NCBI RefSeq assembly: GCF_018860505.1 | Contig: NZ_JAHKPU010000019.1 | Location: 248,001 to 312,000 of the forward strand | Direction: 5' to 3' | Source of the DNA: Pacificibacter marinus | GTDB lineage: Bacteria > Pseudomonadota > Alphaproteobacteria > Rhodobacterales > Rhodobacteraceae | DNA: 64,000 nt | Shown: piece after piece, positions 17,613-25,913 of the stretch | Numbering within the stretch: the stretch's first letter is position 1 | Layout: every line of letters starts with the position of its first letter | Translations under genes and position numbers: made by a program | Notes under the pieces: model-generated | The model's database searches: none | Told to the model about the DNA's origin: nothing | What the model saw: only the letters and a program-made list of their open reading frames with translations

Positions 17613-18122
17613 ATGACCTCAATTCTAGACCTCGATCCGCGTTGGCGTGCTTTGCAAGATATGGGCGGGGTTATGGATATCGGCTTTGATCACCCTGCCG
17701 CTTGGACCCACGCGCCCCGCAATGAGACGCCATTTGTCAAAGAGGGTGATGATCAATTGGCCTCTGAGTTGTGCCGTTTTGGCGATCAGCGGTTCATTTG
17801 TGCCACGCTGAGCCTACCCATCCGTGGTTCAGACGATCATGTGGTGCTGGCGCTTTGGGTTAAAGTTCAAGACGCGAGCTTTTATGCCTACATCGAAACC
17901 TTTGACGGCGGGGATTTACCCGCGGCTTGCGATGGACAACTGTCATCAGATTTGGGGCCGTTCGCGGCGTTGGGCTGCTCAGTATCGTTGAGCTTTACAG
18001 ATGCAGCCGCTCGGCCGACTGCAACGCTTGATAACGGCACAAAAGACATCTCATTTGACCAGCTTCTTGATCTCTATGAGGCCACAGGGACATTAAGCCG
18101 CGACGATTTATCGAAGTCCTAA
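17613..18122 (+). CDS. DUF2199-like protein
   Basis: 169-aa cytoplasmic protein of unknown function. The middle (residues 48-90, DDQLASELCRFGDQRFICATLSLPI and ALWVKVQDASFYAYIETF) matches the DUF2199 pattern as I know it. The N-terminal cysteine cluster that usually marks this family is absent: LDPRWRALQD runs straight into MGGVMDIGFDHP. Either a metal-free variant or a divergent member. It stands alone after the purF terminator, and an SDR gene follows by 47 bp. Confidence 0.75.
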   Translation: MTSILDLDPRWRALQDMGGVMDIGFDHPAAWTHAPRNETPFVKEGDDQLASELCRFGDQRFICATLSLPIRGSDDHVVLALWVKVQDASFYAYIETFDGGDLPAACDGQLSSDLGPFAALGCSVSLSFTDAAARPTATLDNGTKDISFDQLLDLYEATGTLSRDDLSKS

Positions 18123-18169
18123 GGCTTTGCCCTCTTGACCATGCGGCCAATTGATCGCACATCTTGCTC

Positions 18170-18850
18170 ATGACAGATCACCCCAAAACCGCACCGAAAA
18201 TTGCATTGGTCACTGGCGCCTCACGCGGCCTTGGTTTCCATTTGGCCGAAAACTTGGCCCCTGAATATCACGTTGTTGCTGTGGCCAAGACCACTGGCGC
18301 GCTTGAAGAGCTTGATGATCGCATCAAAGCCAAAGGGGGCGACGCGACGCTGGCGCCGATGGATATCACCAATCCTGACGCTATGGCGCACCTGTGTCGC
18401 GGCATTTATGACCGTTGGGGCTATTTGGATTTTTGGGCTCATACTGCGATTTACGCGCAACTGCTGTCCCCTGCGGATCACTTGGACCCCAAAGATTTGG
18501 ACCGCACCATCGGCACCAATATCACCGCCACGGGCAAGCTGATCCCTATGATTGGACCTTTGCTCAACATGGGGCCACGACGTTCTGACGTGATGTTCTT
18601 TGACGATCCGCACGCGGGCGAAAAATTCTATGGCGGCTACGGCGCGTCAAAAGCCGCGCAAATCGCTATGGCGAAAAGCTGGCAGGCGGAAACGCAGAAC
18701 TCGGACAAAGCGCCACGCATTCATATCATGCAGCCAAACCCCATGCCCACAGGCACACGGGCGCGGTTCCATCCGGGGGAAGGCAAAGAGGCGCTTGTGC
18801 ATCCACGGGACGAAGCCCCCCGTTTGCTGGCTCTGGCGGGCTTGCTTTAA
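18170..18850 (+). CDS. Short-chain dehydrogenase/reductase
   Basis: 226-aa NAD(P)-dependent oxidoreductase-like protein. The Rossmann nucleotide site is ALVTGASRGLG (residues 12-22) and the catalytic pair is Tyr157 and Lys161 in GGYGASKAA. The usual catalytic serine region is replaced by VMFFDDPHAG and the NAG motif by AHTA, so activity is uncertain. Start at the ATG at 18170; a TTG two codons upstream is possible. It converges on the VOC gene with only a few bases between stops. Confidence 0.85.
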   Translation: MTDHPKTAPKIALVTGASRGLGFHLAENLAPEYHVVAVAKTTGALEELDDRIKAKGGDATLAPMDITNPDAMAHLCRGIYDRWGYLDFWAHTAIYAQLLSPADHLDPKDLDRTIGTNITATGKLIPMIGPLLNMGPRRSDVMFFDDPHAGEKFYGGYGASKAAQIAMAKSWQAETQNSDKAPRIHIMQPNPMPTGTRARFHPGEGKEALVHPRDEAPRLLALAGLL

Positions 18851-18855
18851 GCCAC

Positions 18856-19251
18856 TTAGCCCTCTAGCGGCGCAAATAAATCGATGCGGTAGCCATCCGC
18901 ATCGGCCACAGTCGCATAGCGCTGCCCCCAAAAGGCATCCCAAGGCGCGGTCAAAACCACAAACCCTGCCGCTTTGATCTGCGCCACGCAGGCATCGACT
19001 TCAGCGGGGCTGTCGCAGAGCATGGCGAACACCGAATGGTTCGGCGCACGCGGCGCCTCGCCGTTGAGTTTTTCCATCAAAGCCGCGCTGTCGATCATAA
19101 GACGCGGTTCGCCTGCACGGCGGACAGGCTCGATATGGTCATCACTCATAAATCCGCCGTCGAAGTCAAACCCAAGCAAGGCGTAGAATGTTTTGGCGCG
19201 CGTCATGTCTGAGGCACTGACCGCAACGGCATCTAAGATCGGTTTTGGCAT
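18856..19251 (-). CDS. VOC family (glyoxalase/bleomycin-resistance-like) protein
   Basis: 131-aa metal-enzyme-fold protein: [24 protein letters not shown] at the start, [24 protein letters not shown] at the end (the typical D-P/A-D-G-x-x-I-x-L strand). Substrate unknown. The ATG at 19251 is chosen because GGAG lies six bases upstream. An upstream start would place this site inside the gene. Divergent from surE. Confidence 0.87.
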   Translation of the reverse strand: MPKPILDAVAVSASDMTRAKTFYALLGFDFDGGFMSDDHIEPVRRAGEPRLMIDSAALMEKLNGEAPRAPNHSVFAMLCDSPAEVDACVAQIKAAGFVVLTAPWDAFWGQRYATVADADGYRIDLFAPLEG

Positions 19252-19372
19252 AAAAAACTCCATTCTTTGCCTAAGAGTGCCCACAAACGCTCAAAGGCTG
19301 CAACCCTGCCTTGCCGTGATTCGCGAGCTGCTTTATGGAAGAGGGAACAGACGGGCAAAAGGCAGCGACATT

Positions 19373-20155
19373 ATGCGCATTCTCATCACCAACGACGACG
19401 GCATCAACGCACCGGGACTCGTGACTTTGGAAAGCATCGCAGCAGACCTTGCAGGCCCTGACGGCGAAGTTTGGGTCGTGGCGCCAGCGTTCGAGCAATC
19501 CGGCGTTGGCCACTGCATTTCCTACGCCCATCCCACAATGATTTCCGAACTTGCACCGCGCCGTTGGGCCGCAGAAGGCTCCCCCGCCGATTGTGTCTTG
19601 GCAGCCTTGCACGACGTGATGCCTGAGCGCCCTGACTTGGTGTTGTCGGGCGTCAATCGCGGCAACAACGCGGGCGAAAATGTCATGTATTCCGGCACCA
19701 TCGGCGGCGCGATGGAAGCGGCATTGCAAGGTGTTAAAGCCATCGCCATGAGCCAGTTTTTTGGCACAGGCAACAACGATTTAGACGATCCGTTTGAAAG
19801 TGCGGCCAAACACGGCGCCGCTGTTGTACGCCGCCTTTTGGACAAGGCACCTTGGGATGGGATGGATTACAATCTGTTTTACAACGTCAACTTCCCGCCT
19901 GTCTCCGCCGATGAAACGCGCGACATCGCTGTGGCACGTCAAGGGCGCCGTCAAGGATCAGGCTTTGCGGTTGAGGCACAGTTGTCCCCGTCTGGCCGGC
20001 GGTTTTTATGGGTCACTGGCTCTGCGCAAAACGTGGAAACGGGTGCGGGAACAGATGTCTCTGCCAATTTGGCGGGAAAGATTTCTGTCACGCCAATGCG
20101 TGCCGATTTGACAGCCCATGATGCGCTTTTTGATGTCGAGGCCGCGCTGCAATGA
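19373..20155 (+). CDS. surE: 5'-nucleotidase SurE
   Basis: Survival protein SurE, a metal-dependent nucleoside monophosphate phosphatase. 260 aa beginning [15 protein letters not shown] (the Asp-Asp metal site), with [31 protein letters not shown] as further family motifs. The ATG at 19373 follows AAAGG. It is coupled to pcm by a 4-bp ATGA overlap and begins the surE-pcm-nlpD group. Confidence 0.96.
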   Translation: MRILITNDDGINAPGLVTLESIAADLAGPDGEVWVVAPAFEQSGVGHCISYAHPTMISELAPRRWAAEGSPADCVLAALHDVMPERPDLVLSGVNRGNNAGENVMYSGTIGGAMEAALQGVKAIAMSQFFGTGNNDLDDPFESAAKHGAAVVRRLLDKAPWDGMDYNLFYNVNFPPVSADETRDIAVARQGRRQGSGFAVEAQLSPSGRRFLWVTGSAQNVETGAGTDVSANLAGKISVTPMRADLTAHDALFDVEAALQ

Positions 20156-20793
20156 CGCCAACTGACGAACGCAAAATGCAATTTCTCTACACGCTGCGCT
20201 CAAAAGGCGTCACCGACAGCCGTACTTTATCTGCGATGGAGAAAGTTGATCGTGGTCGTTTCGTCCGCGGGCTGTTTGCTGAACGCGCCTATGAAGACAT
20301 GCCTTTGCCGATTGCTTGCGGCCAGACGATATCGCAGCCCTCAGTTGTGGGGCTGATGACGCAGGCTTTAAACGTGCAACCGCGTGATAAAGTATTAGAG
20401 GTGGGCACTGGGTCAGGCTATCAAGCTGCCGTGCTCAGCCAATTGGCGCGGCGCGTCTATACGGTGGACCGTTTTTCGCGCTTGGTGCGCGAGGCGCAAG
20501 AGGTGTTCGACGGGCTTGGCATCGTCAACATCACCGCGTTTTCTGCTGATGGCAGCCATGGTTTGCCCGAACAAGCCCCTTTTGATCGCATTATCGTGAC
20601 CGCCGCTGCCGAAGACCCGCCAGGGCCCCTCTTGGCTCAGCTGCGTGTTGGCGGTATCATGGTGGTGCCTGTGGGCCAGTCTGATACAGTGCAAAGCCTA
20701 ATCAAGGTCACACGCCTTGAAAAAGGATTTGATTACGAAGAACTGCGCGCCGTGCGTTTTGTGCCCCTGCTTGAGGGAATAGGTCAAGAGTAA
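20152..20793 (+). CDS. pcm: Protein-L-isoaspartate O-methyltransferase
   Basis: Repairs isoaspartyl damage in proteins using S-adenosylmethionine. 213 aa. SAM motif I is [18 protein letters not shown] (residues 83-100); the upstream [21 protein letters not shown] and the later [13 protein letters not shown] are family motifs. It overlaps surE by 4 bp and precedes nlpD by about 70 bp. Confidence 0.95.
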   Translation: MTPTDERKMQFLYTLRSKGVTDSRTLSAMEKVDRGRFVRGLFAERAYEDMPLPIACGQTISQPSVVGLMTQALNVQPRDKVLEVGTGSGYQAAVLSQLARRVYTVDRFSRLVREAQEVFDGLGIVNITAFSADGSHGLPEQAPFDRIIVTAAAEDPPGPLLAQLRVGGIMVVPVGQSDTVQSLIKVTRLEKGFDYEELRAVRFVPLLEGIGQE

Positions 20794-20866
20794 CCGCCCT
20801 CTGTTGGGCCAATTTTTCGGGGCAACACCCCCGCGGGCAACGACCCGAAGATTTGAGGATCGAGCA

Positions 20867-22093
20867 ATGACATATATCCAGTTGGCACCCGTCCGCCCCC
20901 GTAAACCACGCCGTTTGGCCCTGCATCGCTTGGCCCCACGTCGTTTGGCCATGTATGGCTGCGCTGCCTTGGCCTTGAGCGCCTGTGACAAACCGCTAGA
21001 TTTCGATCTGCGTGGCTTAACGGACGCGTTTTCAACCGCGCCAGCAGCTCTTGAGGCCAATACCGCCGCAAAGCCGAAAGCGGATGAAAATGGCGTCATT
21101 TCCTATCCCAATTACCAAGTGGCGGTTGCGCGCAAAGGCGACACCATCGACACGCTCGCCAATCGCATCGGGATGTCCCCTGCCGAACTGGCGCAATACA
21201 ACGGCATTCCAGACGGTGTAGAGTTGCGCAGCGGCGAAGTGATCGCCTTGCCGCGCCGCATCGGAACATCGACAGCAGTGGCCACGGGCACGATTGCTTC
21301 AGGTGAACGCATTGACGTCAGCTCGCTGGCCAATGAGGTTTTGACCGAAACACCTCTGGAAGCCCCAGCGGCGACGACTTCGATGTCTAAACCAAGCACC
21401 ACAGATATCACGACAGAACCCGTGCGCCACCAAGTACAACGCGGCGAAACAGCCTATTCCATCGCGCGCCAATACGGTGTGTCTGTGCGCGCGCTGTCGG
21501 ACTGGAACGGCCTTGGATCTGACCTTGCCGTGCAAGAAGGTCGCTATGTTTTAATCCCTGTGAAAACGGCACAAAACACCGCCGCCCCCGTGGCAGACAC
21601 AGCCACACCAGGCAGCGGCACAGCGACGCCAACACCGACACCTCCTTCGGCCGCAACCCCATTGCCCGATCCTAAAGAGGCGACAGCAGAACCCGTTAAA
21701 CCAAGCACGCCAGCACCCAATCTCGGCACGACACAGACATCAAGCTCTGAGATGACCAAGCCCGTCACAGGCCCGATCATTCGCGACTATGACAAAGCAA
21801 AATCCAAATTCGTGCTGTTCTCAGCCCCTGCAGGCACAACCGTGAAAGCGGCCAAAGCGGGCACTGTGAAACTTGTGTCCACCAATGCGGACGGTGTGCA
21901 GATCATGGTGATCGATCACGGCGATGGGTTGCAAACGGCCTATAGCTTTATCAATTCACTATCGGTCAAAAAGGGCGATACGGTGTCGAAAGGCCAAAGC
22001 ATCGCCAAAGTGACCGCCAATGAATTCAACGCCTTGCAGTTCATGGTGTTCAAAGGCACGCAAACGGTCGATCCATCGCCTTACTTGAACTAA
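20867..22093 (+). CDS. nlpD: NlpD-like LysM/M23 murein hydrolase activator lipoprotein
   Basis: 408-aa predicted outer-membrane lipoprotein with a basic N-terminus and lipobox LALSAC. Two LysM domains follow (NYQVAVARKGDTIDTLANRIG and HQVQRGETAYSIARQYG), then a Pro/Thr-rich linker and a C-terminal M23/LytM domain. The peptidase zinc ligands are missing: the usual Y-A-H is YSF and the usual H-x-H is LQFMVF. So it should act as an amidase activator in cell division rather than as a peptidase. Start at the ATG at 20867, with GAGG upstream. Same order as E. coli surE-pcm-nlpD, but no rpoS follows. Confidence 0.92.
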   Translation: MTYIQLAPVRPRKPRRLALHRLAPRRLAMYGCAALALSACDKPLDFDLRGLTDAFSTAPAALEANTAAKPKADENGVISYPNYQVAVARKGDTIDTLANRIGMSPAELAQYNGIPDGVELRSGEVIALPRRIGTSTAVATGTIASGERIDVSSLANEVLTETPLEAPAATTSMSKPSTTDITTEPVRHQVQRGETAYSIARQYGVSVRALSDWNGLGSDLAVQEGRYVLIPVKTAQNTAAPVADTATPGSGTATPTPTPPSAATPLPDPKEATAEPVKPSTPAPNLGTTQTSSSEMTKPVTGPIIRDYDKAKSKFVLFSAPAGTTVKAAKAGTVKLVSTNADGVQIMVIDHGDGLQTAYSFINSLSVKKGDTVSKGQSIAKVTANEFNALQFMVFKGTQTVDPSPYLN

Positions 22094-22111
22094 GACGCAG
22101 CACAGCCCAAC

Positions 22112-22144
22112 AAAAAGCCGCTCCAGATTGGGGCGGCTTTTTTG
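22112..22144. terminator. Bidirectional terminator between nlpD and the DUF815 ATPase gene
   Basis: The stem AAAAGCCGCTCC / GGGGCGGCTTTTTT has a five-base loop. A T-run follows on the plus strand and another on the minus strand, so it can serve both converging transcripts. Confidence 0.85.
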
Positions 22145-22194
22145 ATTGTATAGGTGATGTTTAAAAGGCTCGGCTGGAAAGGCTGGACCGGTCC

Positions 22195-23037
22195 CTACCC
22201 CAGCGCCACGCCTTTTCGCCCCGCCAAATCGACAAAAAACTGCCACGCCACACGGCCAGAGCGCGACCCGCGCGTGGCTTGCCATTCAATGGCTTCGGCG
22301 CGCAGGGTCTCGTCATCTATCTCGACCCCATAGGTGGTGCAGTAGCCACGGATCATCGCCAAGTAATCATCTTGGCTGCACGGGTGGAATCCAAGCCAAA
22401 GACCAAAACGATCTGACAAAGAGACTTTTTCCTCGACGGCTTCTGATGGGTTGATACCGGACGAGCGCTCGTTCTCGATCATATCGCGTGGCATCAGGTG
22501 ACGGCGGTTGGACGTCGCGTAGAACAACACATTTTCAGGCCGCCCCTCGATCCCGCCATCCAGAACCGCTTTGAGCGATTTGTAATGTTCATCATCATGG
22601 CCAAAAGACAGATCATCGCAAAACAGTACAAAACGATGCTTCGATGCCCGTAAGTGATCCAACAAACGCCCCACCGTGGGCAGGTCTTCGCGCTGTAACT
22701 CAACCACCTTCAACGCAAATCCTTCAGCACAAACAGCGCCATGAACCGCCTTGACCAGTGATGATTTTCCCATGCCCCGCGCACCCCACAAAAGCGCGTT
22801 ATTCGCAGGCAGACCACGGGCAAATTGCAGCGTGTTGGCCAGCAAGGTATCGCGCGACCGATTGATGCCGATCAACAGCGACAGATCAACCCGCGACACC
22901 TGTGCGACAGGCACCAAACGGTCCGGCCCTGTGTGCCACACAAACGCGTCTGCAGCGTCGAAATCAGGTGCTGCCTCAGGCGCCGGCGCCATGCGGTCCA
23001 ATGCATTTGCAATGCGTTTCAATGTCTTACTGGCCAT
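22195..23037 (-). CDS. DUF815 family AAA ATPase
   Basis: 280-aa P-loop protein. Walker A is LWGARGMGKSSLVKA, Walker B-like FVLFCDDLSF, then VLFYATSNRRHLMPR and the sensor-type region. The family is conserved but has no firm biochemical role. It lies 9 bp after tatC in the same direction, so it is probably the fourth gene of the tat operon. Confidence 0.9.
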   Translation of the reverse strand: MASKTLKRIANALDRMAPAPEAAPDFDAADAFVWHTGPDRLVPVAQVSRVDLSLLIGINRSRDTLLANTLQFARGLPANNALLWGARGMGKSSLVKAVHGAVCAEGFALKVVELQREDLPTVGRLLDHLRASKHRFVLFCDDLSFGHDDEHYKSLKAVLDGGIEGRPENVLFYATSNRRHLMPRDMIENERSSGINPSEAVEEKVSLSDRFGLWLGFHPCSQDDYLAMIRGYCTTYGVEIDDETLRAEAIEWQATRGSRSGRVAWQFFVDLAGRKGVALG

Positions 23038-23046
23038 GTCCTACCC

Positions 23047-23952
23047 TTACTTATCGTCGTTATCGAAGTCGCCATACAGCTCTTCGTCTTCGTCCAAAAT
23101 ACCAGCCGCACGCAATTCTGCTGTACGCTTTTTCTCGACTTGTGCCACGAGGAAGATCGAAATTTCGTAGAGGCCATAGACAACAACGAATAAAATCAAC
23201 TGCGTTGTCACATCAGGCGGCGTCACCAAAGCAGCGACCAATAAAATGCCAACAACAGCGTATTTGCGAGTCGAGCGCAGCCCGTGCGCCGTGGCCAAAC
23301 CCGCTTTGCCCATCAAGGTCAAGAGCACTGGCAATTGGAAACACAGTCCGAAAGCCACGATCATTTTCAAGGTAATATCAAGCGTCTCATTCACCTTGCC
23401 GTTGAACACAATATCGATGCCTGTGCTGGCAGTGACAGCGCTTGCATCCCCACCTGAGGCCACGAGTGCGGCCATGAACGATGGCAAGTCAGCGAAGCCC
23501 AAAAAGAACGCCATCGCCAGCGGCACGACGATGTAATGGGCAAAGGCCGCACCCAGTAAAAACAACACAGGCGAGGCAATCAAAAACGGTAAAAACGCAT
23601 TCTTTTCATTACGGTATAGGCCCGGCGCAATAAAGCGCCACAACTGATGTCCGATCACGGGGAACGACAACATCAGCCCGCCGACCATAGAAATACGGAT
23701 CAACGTAAAGAAATATTCTTGTGGCGCCGTGTATTGCATGACGGGGTTTGGGTTGCCCAAAGACCGCATGGTTTTCTCAATCGGCATGAGCAAGAAATCC
23801 AAAATCATCCCGCCAAAGGAAAAGCAAATCACCATCGCCACGAAAAAGGCCAATACGGCCCGAATAAGCCGCGTGCGCAATTCTGCCAAATGTTCGATCA
23901 ACGGGGCAGAGCTGTCTTCGACCTCGTCATGGGCTGTGTCTGTTTGGCTCAT
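23047..23952 (-). CDS. tatC: Sec-independent translocase TatC
   Basis: Six-helix membrane core of the twin-arginine translocase, binding the RR signal. 301 aa. Motifs: HLAELRTRLIRAVLAF at the N-terminus, NPVMQYTAPQEYFFTLIRIS and FGLCFQLPVLLTLMGKAG. A longer acidic C-terminal tail ends DEELYGDFDNDDK. It overlaps tatB by 4 bp. Confidence 0.97.
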   Translation of the reverse strand: MSQTDTAHDEVEDSSAPLIEHLAELRTRLIRAVLAFFVAMVICFSFGGMILDFLLMPIEKTMRSLGNPNPVMQYTAPQEYFFTLIRISMVGGLMLSFPVIGHQLWRFIAPGLYRNEKNAFLPFLIASPVLFLLGAAFAHYIVVPLAMAFFLGFADLPSFMAALVASGGDASAVTASTGIDIVFNGKVNETLDITLKMIVAFGLCFQLPVLLTLMGKAGLATAHGLRSTRKYAVVGILLVAALVTPPDVTTQLILFVVVYGLYEISIFLVAQVEKKRTAELRAAGILDEDEELYGDFDNDDK

Positions 23953-24575
23953 GCGTCGCCTTCTTTCTTGGTCTTAGGAGCTGCCTTGGCTTTAGGGGCC
24001 GCTTTTTTGGCAGCTGCAGGCTTTTTGGCTGCCGTTTTTGTTGTTTTGGTTTTGGCAGCAGGTTGCGTCGCAGTCGTTTTCGCAGCGGTTTTTGGGGCCG
24101 CAGCTTTGGCTGTGGCTTTTTTCGCGGGCGTTTTCTTGACTGGCGCTTTCACCACATCAGCAGTTTGTGCATCCGTCGCTTCAACAGCTTTACGCGCTGT
24201 GGCAGATGCCGCCGTGGCGTCATTGATTTTCTTGGCCGCAGATGCGCGCTCGTCTGTCATCTCAGGCTTGGGGGGCGCTTTGGCGTCGTCCGATTTCATC
24301 GGATCCCAATTTTCAAAATCGCTCGCGGCCTCTTTCAGCTTGTCCAACCCAAATTTCTTGGGGTTGGCTGCCGCGTTCAGGCTGCTTTTGATCTCGTTGA
24401 CCCCCGCCTCATCGGCGGCATTTTCCATCGCACGCGAAAATTCGCGCCCCATAGCTTTGATCTTGGCGGTGAAGCGACCAAGGGTGCGAAACATCCCCGG
24501 CAGATCTTTGGGACCCACCACAATAAGAGCCACGATCCCGATGATCAGGAGTTCGGACATACCGATGTCAAACAT
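23949..24575 (-). CDS. tatB: Sec-independent translocase TatB
   Basis: Single-helix receptor partner of TatC. 208 aa beginning MFDIGMSELLIIGIVALIVVGPKDLP, with an amphipathic helix, then a long Lys/Ala/Thr-rich tail (from about residue 130) of TKTAAKKPAAAKK-type repeats. The tail makes it longer than E. coli TatB (171 aa). It sits 83 bp after tatA. Confidence 0.96.
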   Translation of the reverse strand: MFDIGMSELLIIGIVALIVVGPKDLPGMFRTLGRFTAKIKAMGREFSRAMENAADEAGVNEIKSSLNAAANPKKFGLDKLKEAASDFENWDPMKSDDAKAPPKPEMTDERASAAKKINDATAASATARKAVEATDAQTADVVKAPVKKTPAKKATAKAAAPKTAAKTTATQPAAKTKTTKTAAKKPAAAKKAAPKAKAAPKTKKEGDA

Positions 24576-24658
24576 GTGGAATCGCCTTTCAATGCGTCAC
24601 AAAACAGCAGGGGCGATCTGGCAAACCAGTCCCGCCCCGAAATCCAACAGCCAGCAAA

Positions 24659-24874
24659 TTAGACTTTGTCTTTTTCAACTGTCTCAGTGACGTCTTTTGC
24701 TGCCTCTGCAGTTTCGTCTTCGATCTCTTTGGTGCCGTCATTGACGCCCTTTTTGAACGCCGTGATGCCTTTGCCCACTTCGCCCATAAGACCCGACACT
24801 TTGCCGCGACCGAAAAGAACCAAAACCACGACAGCGATCAGCAGAAGGCCCGGAATACCGATATTGTTAAGCAT
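24659..24874 (-). CDS. tatA: Sec-independent translocase TatA
   Basis: Pore-forming component of the Tat system. 71 aa: one membrane helix ([20 protein letters not shown]), the FGRGKV hinge, an amphipathic helix and an acidic tail. The ATG at 24874 has AGGAGA seven bases upstream; a longer in-frame extension has no such support. First gene of tatABC. Its promoter must lie in the divergent gap to the WYL regulator. Confidence 0.95.
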   Translation of the reverse strand: MLNNIGIPGLLLIAVVVLVLFGRGKVSGLMGEVGKGITAFKKGVNDGTKEIEDETAEAAKDVTETVEKDKV

Positions 24875-25023
24875 AGTCTTTCTCCTGTTCGCGGACACCC
24901 TGCGTCCGCTTAAAAATTCATCTGATATAGACTTAACGTGGAATTTGCCGAGGAAAAGCACCAAATTTACAAAATTCGATGGATGCACAACATTGGCGCG
25001 TTCCATTCATCTAGATTTTCACT

Positions 25024-25043
25024 ACTGACATGTTTATGTCAGT
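25024..25043. promoter_or_regulatory. Perfect palindrome in the tatA / WYL-regulator divergent gap
   Basis: ACTGACAT-GTTT-ATGTCAGT: eight perfect pairs around a four-base spacer. It lies 46 bp before a small ORF and about 150 bp before both the WYL regulator and tatA. No T-run follows, so an operator is more likely than a terminator. The neighbouring WYL regulator is the obvious candidate ligand. Confidence 0.5.
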
Positions 25044-25089
25044 TAAAAAGGTGTAGAGCTGAGGTCTTGCAGTCGAATCGGAGAGCACT

Positions 25090-25179
25090 ATGAAAACATT
25101 CAAATTATTGAAACTGTTAGCTTTCGTTTCGCCATCCGCCCTGCTCCCCTTACATGCGCCCAAGCGATATAAACTGTGA
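25090..25179 (+). CDS. Small ORF (29 aa) overlapping the WYL-regulator start
   Basis: ATG preceded by GGAGAG at a four-base distance. It encodes a 29-residue basic/hydrophobic peptide beginning MKTFKLLKLLAFVSPSALLP and ending PKRYKL, resembling a short signal-like or membrane peptide. Its TGA overlaps the GTG start of the next gene (GTGA). The regulator has no ribosome-binding site of its own, so this ORF probably provides translational coupling. Whether the peptide itself has a function cannot be seen. Confidence 0.5.
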   Translation: MKTFKLLKLLAFVSPSALLPLHAPKRYKL

Positions 25180-25913
25180 CAAAGGGCAAGCAATCAGGAA
25201 CACAACGCAGCGACCGCTTGTTTGAAATCATTCAAATTATGCGCGATGGCGCATTACACACCGCGCGCAATTTGGCCGAACATTTGGACGTGTCTGAGCG
25301 CACAATTTGGCGCGATATGGCCACCTTGCGGGCCTCTGGTGTACCTGTAGAGGGCGAACGTGGCGCTGGTTATACAATCACAGCGCCGATCACTTTGCCG
25401 CCTATGAACCTGACCATGGGCGAATTGGAAGCGCTGCATTTGGCGGTGGCGATCTTGGGCGAGGCCACCGATCCTGATCTGTCGAAATCGGCGCAAAGTT
25501 TAGCGGCCAAAATCGATGCGGTTCTGCCAGAAAACGCCGGCCCACCCAGCACGGGTTGGGGGTTTGCGGTCTACCCTTTTGCGGATGCCGCCGCTGGATT
25601 TAAGCATATGCCGCTATTGCGCGACGCCGTGCGCGAGAAAAAACTCATCCGTATGAATTACTTAGATCTGGATGATACGGCTTCAACGCGTCTTATCCGT
25701 CCATTACAATTGGAATACTGGGGGCGGGTCTGGACCATGACGGCTTGGTGTGCGTTGCGACGTGATTTTCAGGTGTTTCGGGTGGATCGCATCGAGGCGC
25801 TGATCGACACAGGCGCGACATTTACAGATGAAGCGGGGCAAAGCTTGCAAGATTACTTGGCTCAGGTTGATGAAAACAAAGCGAAAAAACGCCCCTGCCC
25901 CCCCAGCGCTTAA
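25176..25913 (+). CDS. HTH-WYL transcriptional regulator (YafY/DeoR-like)
   Basis: 245 aa. The N-terminal winged helix (RSDRLFEIIQIMRDGALHTARNLAEHLDVSE.. to GYTI, residues 10-68) should bind DNA. The central and C-terminal part is WYL-like, with LIRPLQLEYWGRVWTMTAWC, YW replacing the WYL tripeptide. Such regulators sense small ligands or nucleic acid and are often autoregulated. GTG start overlapping the small upstream ORF. The stop codon shares TTAA with the convergent FbpC-like gene. Confidence 0.88.
   Translation: MTKGKQSGTQRSDRLFEIIQIMRDGALHTARNLAEHLDVSERTIWRDMATLRASGVPVEGERGAGYTITAPITLPPMNLTMGELEALHLAVAILGEATDPDLSKSAQSLAAKIDAVLPENAGPPSTGWGFAVYPFADAAAGFKHMPLLRDAVREKKLIRMNYLDLDDTASTRLIRPLQLEYWGRVWTMTAWCALRRDFQVFRVDRIEALIDTGATFTDEAGQSLQDYLAQVDENKAKKRPCPPSA

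Noticed and set aside
23647-24690. Plus-strand open frame opposite tatC and tatB.
   Set aside because: It mirrors the Lys/Ala-rich TatB tail and has no independent support.
25011-25193. 60-codon minus-strand frame in the tatA/WYL gap.
   Set aside because: It runs through the palindrome and the better-supported plus-strand small ORF; no ribosome-binding site.
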